64,000 bases of DNA from Acidimicrobiia bacterium (GTDB lineage: Bacteria; Actinomycetota; Acidimicrobiia; IMCC26256; PALSA-610): positions 1 through 64,000 of the forward strand of contig DATBAK010000026.1 of assembly GCA_036271555.1 (NCBI GenBank), in the 5' to 3' direction. The position numbers and the translations under genes were made by a program. Shown one piece after another: positions 1 to 8,701 of this stretch. The notes below the pieces were generated by a model. The model was not told where the DNA came from. It searched no databases and saw nothing but the letters and a program-made list of their open reading frames with translations. Numbering within the stretch: the first letter of the stretch is position 1; every line of letters begins with the position of its first letter.

Positions 1-1570
1 GACCGATCGATTCGTCGCCCGAGTTCACGAACCACAGCGCGCCATCCGGCCCCGCGGTGATCGCGGTCGGCGCGTCGATCGTGGGATCGGCGACGAACGT
101 GAACGCGCCGGCGGCCGTGACGCGACCGATCGTGTCGGTGCGCGTGCTCGCGAACCAGAGCGCGCCGTCGGATCCGAGCGCGATGCCGGTCGGCTCGCCG
201 ATCCCGTCGTCGGAGAACCGCGTGATGTGGCCGGCGGTCGTGATGCAACCGATCGAGTCGTCGCCCTGGTTCGTGAACCACAGCGCGCCGTCGGGACCGC
301 TCGTGATCCCGACCGGATCGCTGACCTTCGCGCTCGAGAAGACCGTGATCGCGCCGGCGGTCGTGACCCGGTCGACCGCGTGCGTCGACGGGTCACTGTC
401 GACGAACCAGAGCGCACCATCGGGACCGGTCGTGATCGCGCCGGGCCGAGCGACGTGTCCGTCGGTGAAATGGCGGGACGAGCCGTTGCGCATGATGCGC
501 CCGACGCTGCCGTCGTTGCGGTTCGTGAACCAGACCGCGCCGTCGGGACCGGCCGTGATGCCCGCGGGATTCGTGACGTCGGGATCGGTGAAGAGCTTGA
601 ACTCGCCGACGGTCGTGACGCGGCCGACGGCGTTGAACGGGCTCGTGAACCACAGCGCGCCGTCGGTGCCGGCCGTGATCGCGCCGGGGTTCGCGAGCGC
701 GTCGTGGAAGACGGTCAGGTCCCCGTCCGCATAACGCCCGATCTGGTTCCGACCGCCCGCGATCCAGAGTGCACCGTCGGGGCCGGTCGTGATGCCGCGC
801 GGCTCGCTCAACGCGGGCGTCGTCACCAGGCTGACCGCGCCGGCCGTCGTGATCCGGCCGATACCGTTCGCGGTCGTGAACCACAGCGCGCCGTCGGGTC
901 CACTCACGATGTCGCCCACCGGCTGGTTCAACCGGAAGCGCGTGAACGTTCCCGACGTCGTCATCCGACCGATCGGGAAGTTGCCCTGCTGCGTGAACCA
1001 CAGCGCGCCGTCGGACCCCGCGGTGATGTGCTGCGGCCTGACAATGGAGTGATCGGCGAACACCGTCACCGCGCCGGCGGTCGTGATCCGGCCGATCGAG
1101 CGGCCCGTGGAGTTGGTGAACCACAGCGCGCCGTCCGACCCGCTCGTGATGCCGTGCGGCTGCTTGACGTCGCGCGACCTGAACTCCGAGACGTGGCCGC
1201 TCGTCGTCATCCGACCGATCGCGCTGCCGCCGTCGGTGAACCACAGCGCGCCGTCCGGACCGCTCGTGATGCCGGACCCGCCGCTGACGGGGTGTTGCGG
1301 CGAGCCCGTGAACATGCGCACCTTGCCGCGCGCGTCGATGCGGGCGATCGCGCCGCCGTTCGTGAACCACACGGCCCCGTCGGGTCCGCTCACGATGGCG
1401 CCGGGCAGGTTGATGCCGGGGACGAGCGTGATCCGATGTCCGCTGGGGACGCTCGCGGCGGACGCGCCCGTCGGCATCGGCGCGACGAGTGCGACCGCGA
1501 GCAACACGAAGACCGCCGCGACCAGGCGGGTGCCAGGCGCCGCGCGAACGTGCCTCGTCATCGTCTGCAT
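1..1570 (-). CDS. Secreted streptogramin-lyase (Vgb)-like beta-propeller protein, 3' end outside the window
   Basis: Read leftwards from an ATG at 1570 (a second ATG lies at 1561) and still open at the left edge, so at least 523 codons. The N-terminus is a signal peptide: a basic start, then a hydrophobic stretch LVAAVFVLLAVALVAPM and an ASAA-type cleavage region. The rest is a run of about 40-residue units with the core GPDGALWFTN followed by an IGRIT/IGCIT-type strand. I count twelve such cores at 1-1400. This is the blade signature of virginiamycin B lyase and related propellers. Vgb proper has seven blades, so this is larger than one propeller. The match is to the fold; lyase activity on streptogramins is not implied, and many secreted actinobacterial homologues have unknown substrates. 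Long open frames on the opposite strand are codon-bias shadows. Confidence 0.85.
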   Translation of the reverse strand, partial: MQTMTRHVRAAPGTRLVAAVFVLLAVALVAPMPTGASAASVPSGHRITLVPGINLPGAIVSGPDGAVWFTNGGAIARIDARGKVRMFTGSPQHPVSGGSGITSGPDGALWFTDGGSAIGRMTTSGHVSEFRSRDVKQPHGITSGSDGALWFTNSTGRSIGRITTAGAVTVFADHSIVRPQHITAGSDGALWFTQQGNFPIGRMTTSGTFTRFRLNQPVGDIVSGPDGALWFTTANGIGRITTAGAVSLVTTPALSEPRGITTGPDGALWIAGGRNQIGRYADGDLTVFHDALANPGAITAGTDGALWFTSPFNAVGRVTTVGEFKLFTDPDVTNPAGITAGPDGAVWFTNRNDGSVGRIMRNGSSRHFTDGHVARPGAITTGPDGALWFVDSDPSTHAVDRVTTAGAITVFSSAKVSDPVGITSGPDGALWFTNQGDDSIGCITTAGHITRFSDDGIGEPTGIALGSDGALWFASTRTDTIGRVTAAGAFTFVADPTIDAPTAITAGPDGALWFVNSGDESIG

Positions 1571-1620
1571 CCACCGCCCCGGACCGCCGACGGGCAGCAG
1601 GCTATCCCGGCGTCGCGGGG

Positions 1621-3141
1621 CTACGACCCGGCCCGCACCCAGACGTCGGCACGGTCGTCGGTGTGCACGCGCTTCCAGTGCGACGACTCCGCGAGCAGCT
1701 GCGTGAGCGCGCGCTCCGGCGCCCAGACGATCACCTGCACGTGGTACTCGTCGAGCACCTTCTCCCAGTTCGGGTGGCCGTCGGCGACGTCGGTGTAGTC
1801 GTCGACGATGCGCTTCGGGAACATGTCGTAGCGATCGTCGAGGAAGATGCGCTGCTGCGGCCAGAAGCGGAGGATCGTGTAGCCGGCCCACGCGTCGGTC
1901 GTGAACAGTCGCTGACCGAGCAGGTCGTGCTGCTGCATGTACGTCATCGCCGCGACCGGATAGCTCGCAGTCTGGAAGTCGGGCTCGGCCGTCGCGCTCG
2001 CAACCGAGACGCCGAACAACGAGACGACGACGAGCAGCGCGACCGTTGCGAGCAACGAGCGGCCGTCGGCACGCCGACGCGTCGTCGCGAACGCGCGCGC
2101 CGCGACCGGCAGCGTGAAGAGCACCGCGAGCCCGATGTTGCGCTCGGCCCACAGCGCGAGCAGCACGAACGGAACGGCGACGAGCACGTCGCGACGCGTC
2201 GGCCGCTTCTCCGCGAGCGCGAGGGCGACGACGAGCACGACGAGCCACGCCGCGAACGCCATGCCGACGGGCGAACGGAAGTCCGGTGAGCGCCACTCGA
2301 CCACCTGCGCGAGCACCTGGCCCCGACCCATCAGCTGGACCGGGAACATCAGCAAACCCGGCCCGTAGGGGTTGACGAGCGACACCGCGAGACCGACGAG
2401 CGTGCCCGTGACGAGCTGCCGCTCGCGGCCCTCCCACGGGCGCGCGCCGTCGAGCGCGCGGCCGACGACGTGGAGCCCGATGTAGACGACGCCGAGCGCG
2501 AAGCTGCCGTGCACGTTGGTCCAGAGCCAGAACACGACCGGCAACCAGAGCAGCGGTCGCTGTCCGACGCGCGACTCGGGCACCTCGACGATCCAGACGA
2601 CCACGAGCGCGGCGACGAGACCGAACGCGAGCGGACGCTCCGAGAAGACGACCATCGTCGCGACATAGGCCACGACGGTGATGAGCCCGGCCCGAACGCG
2701 GTCACCCGTGAGCCGGCGCGCGAGGCGGTACGACAGCAGCGTGACCGCCGCGCCCGTGCACGCGATCAAGAGACGGATGCCGATCGCACCGACACTGCGG
2801 TCGAGCGCGCCGTACGCGATCTCCGCGAGCCACGACTGCGCGACCCAACGCGTACCCGGCGCGGTGAACGAGAAGATGTCGCCGCGCGGGATGCCGTGGT
2901 CGAGGATGTAACGACCCGTGCGCAGGTGCCAGAAGAACGAGTTGTCCGACAGCTGCCGGATGCCGACCCACCAGCCCGCCAGCGCGAACAGCACCGTGAA
3001 GACGAGCTCGAGGCCGGGACCGCGCCCCGTCGGCGCGTCGTCCGGACCGTCGCCGTCGACCGCGGCGGAACCGCCGTCGGGCGCCACGGTCGCGAGACCG
3101 CGCCGAAGCGGCGATTCCACCGTCGCGACGGGAGGAGTCAT
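1621..3141 (-). CDS. Polytopic membrane protein, GT-C glycosyltransferase-like
   Basis: 506 residues from an ATG at 3141, only 7 bp after the tadC stop, so probably on the tad transcript. An in-frame extension to 3435 would run through tadC and is unlikely. After a cytoplasmic tail of about 40 residues there are around ten hydrophobic segments. The first loop holds WHLRTGRYILDHGIPRGD and then a WVAQSWLAE motif, resembling the acidic first loop of lipid-linked sugar transferases with a GT-C fold. The C-terminal 110 residues are soluble and probably extracytoplasmic (YFRF/FLDDRYDMFP region). The exact family is not recognised. Its place at the end of the tad block suggests a role in glycosylating surface or pilus components, which is inference only. 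Confidence 0.7.
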   Translation of the reverse strand: MTPPVATVESPLRRGLATVAPDGGSAAVDGDGPDDAPTGRGPGLELVFTVLFALAGWWVGIRQLSDNSFFWHLRTGRYILDHGIPRGDIFSFTAPGTRWVAQSWLAEIAYGALDRSVGAIGIRLLIACTGAAVTLLSYRLARRLTGDRVRAGLITVVAYVATMVVFSERPLAFGLVAALVVVWIVEVPESRVGQRPLLWLPVVFWLWTNVHGSFALGVVYIGLHVVGRALDGARPWEGRERQLVTGTLVGLAVSLVNPYGPGLLMFPVQLMGRGQVLAQVVEWRSPDFRSPVGMAFAAWLVVLVVALALAEKRPTRRDVLVAVPFVLLALWAERNIGLAVLFTLPVAARAFATTRRRADGRSLLATVALLVVVSLFGVSVASATAEPDFQTASYPVAAMTYMQQHDLLGQRLFTTDAWAGYTILRFWPQQRIFLDDRYDMFPKRIVDDYTDVADGHPNWEKVLDEYHVQVIVWAPERALTQLLAESSHWKRVHTDDRADVWVRAGS

Positions 3142-3148
3142 GGAGGGG

Positions 3149-4060
3149 TCAGATGTTCTTGCTGATCGAGATGAAGGCGGGGCCGAGCACCACGACGAAC
3201 ATCGCCGGGAAGATGCACAGGACCAGCGGGAAGAGCATCTTGATCGGAGCCTTCTGCGCGAGCTCCTGCGCGGCGAGACGGCGGCGGACGCGCATCTCGT
3301 CGGCCTGGGCCCGCAGGATGCGCGCGATCGACACACCGAACGTGTCGGCCTGGAGCATCGCGAGGACGAACGAGCGCAGCTCGGGGACCTCGGTGCGCTC
3401 GTCGAGCGCACGCAGCGCGTCGGCCCGGCTCGCACCGACCCGCGTCTCCTGCAGCATGCGCCGGAACTCCTCCGACAGCGGGCCGGGAACGGCCGCCGAC
3501 GTGCGGTCGATCGCCTGCTCGAAGCCGAGACCGGCTTCGACCGAGATCACGAGGAGGTCGAGGATGTCGGGCAGCTTCTGCGCGATCTCCTTGCGACGGG
3601 CCTCGATCTTCCGGTCCAGCGACAGGTCCGGGAACATGAACGAGCCGCCCCAGAGGACCGCGACCGCGAACAGCGCGGGGATGCCCTTCAGCGCGAGGCC
3701 CATGTAGACGAGCGGGACCCACGCGATGCCGGACGTGATGCCGAGCACCTTGAAGATCAGCAGCCGGTCGACCTCGACACCCGGCGGGTTGCCGGCGAGC
3801 ACGACCTTGTGCCGGAGGCCCTCGGTGTAGCCCACCGGTGTGAACCGGCGGATGAGTCCGAGCGTGCCGCTCGACAGCGGGTTGACGACGCGCGAGCCGA
3901 ACGACTTCAGCATCTCCTGGTCACGCGCACCAGTGACCTGGTAGCCCTCGAGCCGGCGCAGCGACTCGCGGATCTGCGCGCGCTCGCCGAGGATCGCGCC
4001 GACCGCGAAGACGCCGAGCGCAACTGCGGCGACGGAGATCGCGACGATGACAGAAAGCAT
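3149..4060 (-). CDS. tadC: Tad pilus inner-membrane platform protein TadC
   Basis: 303 residues. The type II secretion F (GspF) domain occupies roughly residues 135-270. An N-terminal membrane helix (VIVAISVAAVALGVFAVGAI) and further membrane segments near residues 110-140 and at the C-terminus give the usual platform topology. The motif LLVISVEAGLGFEQAI is characteristic of the TadC subfamily. The start at 4060 follows the tadB stop by 3 bp. With TadB it forms the inner-membrane platform on which the TadA ATPase drives Flp pilin extrusion. It is the last tad gene before the membrane protein at 1621-3141. Confidence 0.93.
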   Translation of the reverse strand: MLSVIVAISVAAVALGVFAVGAILGERAQIRESLRRLEGYQVTGARDQEMLKSFGSRVVNPLSSGTLGLIRRFTPVGYTEGLRHKVVLAGNPPGVEVDRLLIFKVLGITSGIAWVPLVYMGLALKGIPALFAVAVLWGGSFMFPDLSLDRKIEARRKEIAQKLPDILDLLVISVEAGLGFEQAIDRTSAAVPGPLSEEFRRMLQETRVGASRADALRALDERTEVPELRSFVLAMLQADTFGVSIARILRAQADEMRVRRRLAAQELAQKAPIKMLFPLVLCIFPAMFVVVLGPAFISISKNI

Positions 4061-4063
4061 GGG

Positions 4064-5056
4064 TCAGACCTCGATCTTGACGATCCGTGCGAGCCAGAAC
4101 CACCCGACGACCGACAGGATGCCGCCGCCCACAACGGCGACGATTCCGATCGTCTCCTGGAAGAGCAACTTCATGTAATCGGGCTGGAGCAGGAACAGCA
4201 TCAGTGCGAACGCGGGCGGGAAGATGCTCAGCACGATCGCCGACATGCGGCCCTCCGCGGTGAGCGACTTCACCTCTCGGCGCAGGCGCTCGCGGTGCGT
4301 CATCGTGTCGGCGACGGTGTCGAGGAGCTCGGCCAGGTTTCCGCCGACCTCCCGCTGGATGCGGATCGCCATGACCGCCCACGCGAGGTCGCGACTGTTC
4401 ATGCGGCGGGCCGCGTCGTCGAGCGCTTCCTCGACCGGACGGCCGAGGCGCGACTCCGTGAACGCACGCTGGAACTCGGTGCGCAGCGGCTCACTCGCCT
4501 CGTCGGCGACCGCTTCCAGGCCCTGCATGAACGAGAAGCCCGCGCGCATCGAGCCCGCGAGGAGGTTCAGCGTGTCGGGCAGCTGGGACTGGAACTTCTT
4601 GAGCCGCGAGCTGCTGCGACGCTTCAGCATCAGGAACGGCGCGGCCACGAGCGCGACCACGACGATGATCGCGAAGACCGGGCCTTCGAGGAACCACGCC
4701 AACGCCGCGGCGGCGATCGCGAACAGCGGTGCGTACACGAGGAACTCGGCGGGCCGCAGCGGCAGCTTCGCCTGCTCGAGCAGCTGCTCGACCTTCTCCA
4801 TGACGTCGGCGCCGGCGAACTTCTCCGCCGCCTCCGCCGCCTGCTGGACGAGGTGCGAGCTGTCGCTCACGGGCTCGCCGGCCTCGGTGAAGCCCGTGGT
4901 CACGCTGTAGCCCGCGAGCCGGCGCTCGAGTCGCTTCTCGCGCTTCGTGAACACGAACGCGATCGTGACGATGACGCAGCCCGTCGCCGCGAACGCGAGC
5001 GCCGCGATGACGTACCGGCTCGCCGCCGATCCGATGAAATCTGCGAGGACGATCAC
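4064..5056 (-). CDS. tadB: Tad pilus inner-membrane platform protein TadB
   Basis: 330 residues from a GTG at 5056 that overlaps the tadA stop (GTGA), implying translational coupling. Membrane helices lie near residues 12-34 and 110-140 and in the C-terminal third. Between them is the GspF domain, with the typical LPDTLNLLAGSMRAGFSF stretch and the conserved motif IQREVGGNLAELLD. It is the partner of TadC in the Tad secretion platform. Length and motif order are normal for actinobacterial TadB. Confidence 0.93.
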   Translation of the reverse strand: MIVLADFIGSAASRYVIAALAFAATGCVIVTIAFVFTKREKRLERRLAGYSVTTGFTEAGEPVSDSSHLVQQAAEAAEKFAGADVMEKVEQLLEQAKLPLRPAEFLVYAPLFAIAAAALAWFLEGPVFAIIVVVALVAAPFLMLKRRSSSRLKKFQSQLPDTLNLLAGSMRAGFSFMQGLEAVADEASEPLRTEFQRAFTESRLGRPVEEALDDAARRMNSRDLAWAVMAIRIQREVGGNLAELLDTVADTMTHRERLRREVKSLTAEGRMSAIVLSIFPPAFALMLFLLQPDYMKLLFQETIGIVAVVGGGILSVVGWFWLARIVKIEV

Positions 5057-6408
5057 CGCATCCCCACCACCTTCCGGGCAAAGGGCTGGAGTGTGAACAG
5101 CTCGGGCTCGAGGCGGATGCCATGGTCGGCGAGTCGCTCGGAGAACGTGGGACGGATGCCCGTCGACTTCAGGTGGCCGAGGAACTTGCCGTCGTCGTCG
5201 ACGCCCATGCCGTAGTCGTAGAGGTACAGGTCCTGGAGCACGATGACGTCGCCCTCCATGCCCATGACCTCGCTGATGTAGGTGACGCGACGCGTGCCGT
5301 CCCGCAGTCGGGACAAGTGCACGACGAGGTCGAGCGCGGACGCGACCTGCTCCCGGATGGCGCGGATCGGCAGGTCCATGCCGGCCATCAGCGTCATCGT
5401 CTCGATACGGGCGAGCGTGTCGCGCGGGCTGTTCGAGTGGACGGTCGTGATCGATCCGTCGTGACCGGTGTTCATGGCCTGGAGCATGTCGAGCGTCTCC
5501 GCGCCACGAACCTCACCGACGACGATGCGGTCGGGCCGCATACGCAGCGCGTTGCGGACGAGGTCGCGGATCATGACCTGGCCGACGCCCTCGATGTTCG
5601 GAGGGCGCGACTCCAGCGAGAGAACGTGGTCCTGCTTGAGCTGGAGCTCCTTCGCGTCTTCGATCGTGACGATGCGCTCGTCGGTCGGGATGAACGACGA
5701 CAGCACGTTGAGCATCGTCGTCTTACCAGTACCGGTACCCCCGCTCACCACGACGTTGAGGCGACCGCGCACGCACGCGTCGAGGAAGTGCGCCGACTGC
5801 GCGTTCAGCGTCTGGAAGTTGATGAGGTCACCGATCGTGTACGGGTCGGCGGCGAACTTCCGGATGGTGAGGAAGGGACCGCCGATCGACAGCGGGTGCA
5901 CGACCGCGTTGACACGGGAGCCGTCGGGCAGACGGGCGTCGACCATCGGCGTCGACTCGTCGATGCGCCGGCCGACCTGGCTCACGATCTTGTCGATGAT
6001 GCGCCGCAGGTGCGTCTCGTCGACGAAGCGCGTATCGGTCTTGACGAGCTTGCCCCGCTCTTCCACGTACACGGAGTCGGGGCCGTTCACCATGACCTCG
6101 GTGACGTCGTCCTGCTTGAGGTAGCGGTCGATCGGGCCGTAGCCGAGGACGTCGTCGGTGACGTCCTGGATGAGTGCGGCCTTCTCGCTCGCACCGAGCG
6201 CGACGCCCTCCTCCGTGAGCGCGTCCTGGAGCGTGTCCGCGACGCGACGGCGCATGTCGTGCTCCGCCATGCGCGAGTCGCCGAGCAGCGGTCCGAGCTG
6301 CTCGATCACGTACTGGTGGACCTTGCCGCGCAGCTCCTCGAGCTGTGCGGTGCGCGCCGAGGTCGGGCTCTTCTGGAAGTCCTGCCAGCGGGTGTACTGG
6401 TTGGTCAT
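5053..6408 (-). CDS. tadA: Tad/Flp pilus assembly ATPase TadA (CpaF family)
   Basis: 451 residues from an ATG at 6408, preceded by AAGGAGG and overlapping the cpaE stop (ATGA). A further 11 in-frame codons upstream would start inside cpaE and lack a better ribosome site. Walker A is SGGTGTGKTT with Lys229; the Asp box (IEDAKELQL), Walker B-like region (RPDRIVVGEVRG) and His box (GHDGSITTVHSNS) follow in the order of type II/IV secretion ATPases. It powers pilin assembly at the cytoplasmic face of TadB/TadC. The family normally acts as a hexamer. Confidence 0.95.
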   Translation of the reverse strand: MTNQYTRWQDFQKSPTSARTAQLEELRGKVHQYVIEQLGPLLGDSRMAEHDMRRRVADTLQDALTEEGVALGASEKAALIQDVTDDVLGYGPIDRYLKQDDVTEVMVNGPDSVYVEERGKLVKTDTRFVDETHLRRIIDKIVSQVGRRIDESTPMVDARLPDGSRVNAVVHPLSIGGPFLTIRKFAADPYTIGDLINFQTLNAQSAHFLDACVRGRLNVVVSGGTGTGKTTMLNVLSSFIPTDERIVTIEDAKELQLKQDHVLSLESRPPNIEGVGQVMIRDLVRNALRMRPDRIVVGEVRGAETLDMLQAMNTGHDGSITTVHSNSPRDTLARIETMTLMAGMDLPIRAIREQVASALDLVVHLSRLRDGTRRVTYISEVMGMEGDVIVLQDLYLYDYGMGVDDDGKFLGHLKSTGIRPTFSERLADHGIRLEPELFTLQPFARKVVGMR

Positions 6409-7625
6409 TGCCCGGAGGCCTCCTTGTCGGTACGCCGCCACGACCGGCGTCGGTGCTCCTGCTCGACCGGTTCTTCGGCCTCACGCACGTCGTTTCCGAG
6501 GATCGAGTCGGCGAGCAGGCCGAGGGCCAGCGCGGCCGGGGCCCGCGGCTTGTCGAGCACGACGGGGACACCGCGGTTGACGGCCTGGGGGACGGCGATG
6601 TCGGAGGGCACCCGGAACTGCACGGGGATCCCGATCGCGCGCTCCACGTCGGCGATGTCGAGGTTCACCTTCGAGCCGGACCGGTTCAGGATCAGGCGGA
6701 GCTTCGGCCCTGCGAGCGACAGCAGGCCCAGGGTCTGGATGCCGACCTTCAGGTTCTTGATGCTCGGGATGTCCATGCTCGCGACGAGGAGGACGTCGTC
6801 CGCCTCTTCGAGCAGCGCGAGCACGACGTCGTCGAAGTGGGGCGGCATGTCGACGATGACGTAGGCGCACGTCGCCCGCAGCATCCGGACGATGCCGAGC
6901 ATCTGCTCGGGCGAGATGGAGTCCGCAGCGGACGGTTCGACCGGCGCGGGCAGGACGCGAAGCCCCGTTGCCGGGTGCGTCGCGAGGAACGAGTCCATGA
7001 GTGACGTGTCGGCCTGGTCGATCGCGGCCGCGGCGTCGATCGTCGTGTGCGTCGGCGGTACACCGAGCAACACGGCGACGTCGCCGAACTGGAGGTCGCC
7101 GTCGACGATCACGACCTGCTTCGGGGAACGTGCGGCGAGTGCGACCGCGAGGTTCGTCGCGGTGACGCTCTTGCCGACACCGCCCTTCGTCGAGAACGTG
7201 ACGATGACGCGGCCCGGCTCGGCGGCGATGCCCGCGCTCTGCGTGCGTTCGTTCGCGAGCGAGTCTCCGACGCGCTCGATCGCGCTCCGCAGCGCGGCGT
7301 CGTCCGTGTCGAGCGACAGCGCGTCACGGACGCCGGCACGCAGCGCGTGCTGGAGCAGTGAGAGGGAGAGCTCCTGGCAGACGAGCACGACCCCCATCTC
7401 GGGGTGCTGGCGCGAGAGACGCTGCGCCTGCGCGAGCCCCGTGTCGTTCGCCAGTCCGGGACCGAACACGACCACGGTCGGCCGGTTCCCGTCGAGCGTC
7501 GCGACCAGGGACTCGATCGTGTCCGCGACGGTCGCTCCGGTCGAGGCCAACTGAATCGTCAGCCTCGTCCGGAAACGCTCGTCGGGCTCGACTGCTGCCA
7601 CTCGGTATCGCAACGGCTTGTTCAT
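6405..7625 (-). CDS. cpaE: Pilus localisation protein CpaE/TadZ: receiver-like domain plus ParA/MinD-type ATPase
   Basis: 406 residues. I choose the ATG at 7625, which has GGAG at a good distance; an ATG at 7652 adds nine residues. Residues 1-120 look like an atypical receiver domain (RVAAVEPDERFRTRL, then VVVFGPGLAND) without a clear phosphoacceptor Asp. From about residue 140 the deviant Walker A KGGVGKS (147-153) opens a MinD/ParA ATPase domain, with VDGDLQFGDVAVLLG and a later VIVDMPP Walker B. TadZ/CpaE positions the Tad machinery, often at a pole. It sits between cpaB and tadA, as in canonical tad loci. Confidence 0.9.
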   Translation of the reverse strand: MNKPLRYRVAAVEPDERFRTRLTIQLASTGATVADTIESLVATLDGNRPTVVVFGPGLANDTGLAQAQRLSRQHPEMGVVLVCQELSLSLLQHALRAGVRDALSLDTDDAALRSAIERVGDSLANERTQSAGIAAEPGRVIVTFSTKGGVGKSVTATNLAVALAARSPKQVVIVDGDLQFGDVAVLLGVPPTHTTIDAAAAIDQADTSLMDSFLATHPATGLRVLPAPVEPSAADSISPEQMLGIVRMLRATCAYVIVDMPPHFDDVVLALLEEADDVLLVASMDIPSIKNLKVGIQTLGLLSLAGPKLRLILNRSGSKVNLDIADVERAIGIPVQFRVPSDIAVPQAVNRGVPVVLDKPRAPAALALGLLADSILGNDVREAEEPVEQEHRRRSWRRTDKEASGQ

Positions 7626-7703
7626 GTCGCTCCGACTGCTCCCGCTCCCCATCGTCGTCCCGTCAATTGATCGGCTGTTCGGTTCCGGCGCTGTAACGCC
7701 GGC

Positions 7704-8558
7704 TCAGTGCGAGCCGTGGAAGCCGTCGACCACGCTGAGGTGCTGGTCGAACAGGTTCCAGGTCTCGACGACCTCGGCCGGCGGCGTGAACTTGCTCGGG
7801 TCGACACCCGGCGCGTCCAGCGTCAGGTAGAAGCTGCCCAGCGACACGCCCTGCGCGATCTGCTCGGCCTGGCGGGGCGTCACCTCGAGGGTGATGAGAC
7901 CCGAGTTGCCCGTGGCCGCGGTGCTCGAGGCGGCCGGCGCGCCGGCGGCCTGGTCACTCGTCGTGAGGCCGACCGCGGTGTTCGAGGCCGGCGCGCTGTT
8001 CGCGGTCGTCGAACCGACGGCCATGACCTTCACGCTCGGCACGAGGTACGCGGTGGTACGCGCCGCCTCACCCGAGGTCCCGCCCTGCTGGGCGGTCACC
8101 GCACCCGACCACAGCACGTTCACCGTGTCGCCCGGCTGCACGAAGCCCCCGACACCATGCGTGGAGTCGACGGTGATCGTGATCGCCTGCATGCCCTTCG
8201 GCACGTTCGCCGAGAAGCCGCTCACCTGCTGGGGCAGCACGAACGAGTCGCCCACGATGAACTGGCCCCTGGCGATCGACGACGTCGCGATCTTGTTCGT
8301 CAGGTCGGACGCGTTCTGCACGACCGTCGGCGGCAGCACGCCACGCGCGATGGCCTTGGTGGAGATCAGCCCGCCGTTGAGTGCCTGTGCCGCCGTCGTG
8401 CCCTTGGAGATGTCGCCCTTGGCGACGAGCACGTTGACGGTCTGCACGTTCTTCTCGGCACGAGTGTCCGCCTTGTGGGCGTACTCGTAGGACAGGTAGG
8501 CCGCCGCTCCCGCCAGCACGACTGCGGCGACCGCGACGAGCACACGCCAGTTCTTCAC
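7704..8558 (-). CDS. cpaB: Flp pilus assembly protein CpaB (RcpC family, SAF domain)
   Basis: 284 residues from a GTG at 8558 with AAGGGG upstream; a GTG at 8588 adds ten residues but has no ribosome site. One N-terminal membrane helix (VLVAVAAVVLAGAAAYLSYEYA) is followed by a SAF domain at roughly residues 38-105 (VNVLVAKGDISKGT, IARGVLP, IARGQFIVGDSF). The RcpC-like region comes next (ITVDSTHGVGGFVQPGDTVNVL). It is an extracytoplasmic accessory subunit of the Tad apparatus. The central Ala/Ser/Thr-rich stretch is a low-complexity linker. It is the first gene of the tad block in this window; no flp pilin or tadV peptidase is seen upstream. Confidence 0.9.
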   Translation of the reverse strand: MKNWRVLVAVAAVVLAGAAAYLSYEYAHKADTRAEKNVQTVNVLVAKGDISKGTTAAQALNGGLISTKAIARGVLPPTVVQNASDLTNKIATSSIARGQFIVGDSFVLPQQVSGFSANVPKGMQAITITVDSTHGVGGFVQPGDTVNVLWSGAVTAQQGGTSGEAARTTAYLVPSVKVMAVGSTTANSAPASNTAVGLTTSDQAAGAPAASSTAATGNSGLITLEVTPRQAEQIAQGVSLGSFYLTLDAPGVDPSKFTPPAEVVETWNLFDQHLSVVDGFHGSH

Positions 8559-8701
8559 GCCATTCCCCTTACCTCGGCCCGGGATCACTTGCCGGATTCA
8601 CTGGCATTGATCGACCGGCGCGAGCCGAAGTTCACGGTTTCGCCCACGGAGAGGCGCGCGGAACCGCAGATGGGGGCGACCGAGGGCCGCGGTGAAGGGT
8701 G

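Noticed and set aside
2918-5215. Long plus-strand frame across the tad genes
   Set aside because: Low-complexity Arg/Asp/Glu product antisense to tadB and tadC; no ribosome site or family.
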